5,637 nt of DNA from Clostridia bacterium (GTDB lineage: Bacteria; Bacillota_A; Clostridia; Christensenellales; CAG-138), in NCBI GenBank assembly GCA_017556125.1, contig JAFZCW010000007.1:1-5637 (forward strand). Direction: 5' to 3'. The position numbers were made by a program, and so were the translations under genes. Below, piece after piece: positions 5,500 to 5,637 of this stretch (position 1 is the first letter of the stretch; each line of letters opens with the position of its first letter). The notes below the pieces were generated by a model, which ran no database searches, was not told the DNA's origin, and worked only from the letters and a program-made list of their open reading frames with translations.

Positions 5500-5637
5500 A
5501 TGACGACGCAGAAGATCCTGATTGCCGATGATGAACCGACCGTACATGAATCGCTGGGGATCTACCTGAAAGCGGACGGCTTCGAAACGGTGGACGCTTA
5601 TGACGGACAGGAGACGCTGGATAAGATCAACGCGGAC
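5500..5637 (+). CDS. Response regulator, N-terminal receiver domain, 3' partial
   Basis: First 46 codons of a two-component response regulator, cut by the right window edge. The protein opens with MTTQKILIADDEPTVHESL: a hydrophobic first strand (KILIA), then the acidic pair Asp10-Asp11 with Glu12 that holds Mg2+ in receiver domains. Helix 1 (about 14-24) and the second strand (FETVDAYDG) follow as expected. The phosphorylated Asp, expected near residue 53, and the output domain lie outside the window, so the DNA-binding family and the partner kinase cannot be named. The start is set by AAAGGAG eight bases upstream. The gap after the UDG-family gene is 31 bases, and a promoter candidate overlaps that gene's end, so independent expression is plausible. 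Confidence 0.92.
   Translation, partial: MTTQKILIADDEPTVHESLGIYLKADGFETVDAYDGQETLDKINAD

Noticed and set aside
1..5637. CRISPR array, insertion sequence, phage attachment site or riboswitch
   Set aside because: No regularly spaced repeats, transposase motifs, terminal inverted repeats or conserved aptamer pattern seen. The tRNA gene has no visible duplicate 3' end in the window to suggest integration.

Overview
The window looks like chromosomal DNA from a fairly GC-rich Firmicute, most likely of the class Clostridia. That rests on three things: a DUF4298 protein, a class A penicillin-binding protein (PBP) with the cysteine-containing tail I associate with clostridial PBPs, and a uracil-DNA-glycosylase-superfamily protein of the form lacking an Fe-S cluster. 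Strong AGGAG-type ribosome binding sites and a CCA-encoding tRNA agree. No species can be named from the sequence alone.

Region 1 (1-1773, + strand) holds two overlapping genes. The first is cut by the left window edge. It encodes a potassium channel pore (TVGYGD filter), a long cytoplasmic part with a Rossmann-type nucleotide-binding motif, and a C-terminal domain resembling the RyR repeat of ryanodine receptors. The second, overlapping it by 13 bases, encodes a small acidic DUF4298 protein. This pair is the most interesting content of the window: it reads as a ligand-gated ion channel with a small co-translated partner of unknown role.

Region 2 (1774-2068) is intergenic. A perfect 13-bp stem with A and T runs on its flanks can terminate both the DUF4298 gene and the convergent tRNA-Ala(GGC) gene on the minus strand. 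The tRNA has its own near-consensus promoter. The rest is the leader of the PBP gene, which contains a duplicated CCCGGGAGGAA ribosome-binding block and a possible four-codon micro-ORF.

Region 3 (2069-5468, + strand) is a bifunctional class A PBP that starts at TTG, overlapped at its end by a UDG-superfamily gene. The overlap suggests translational coupling, although cell-wall synthesis and DNA repair have no obvious functional link.

Region 4 (5469-5637) begins a response regulator gene, cut by the right edge. A good promoter candidate lies inside the end of the UDG gene, so the regulator may be transcribed separately from the PBP-UDG pair.
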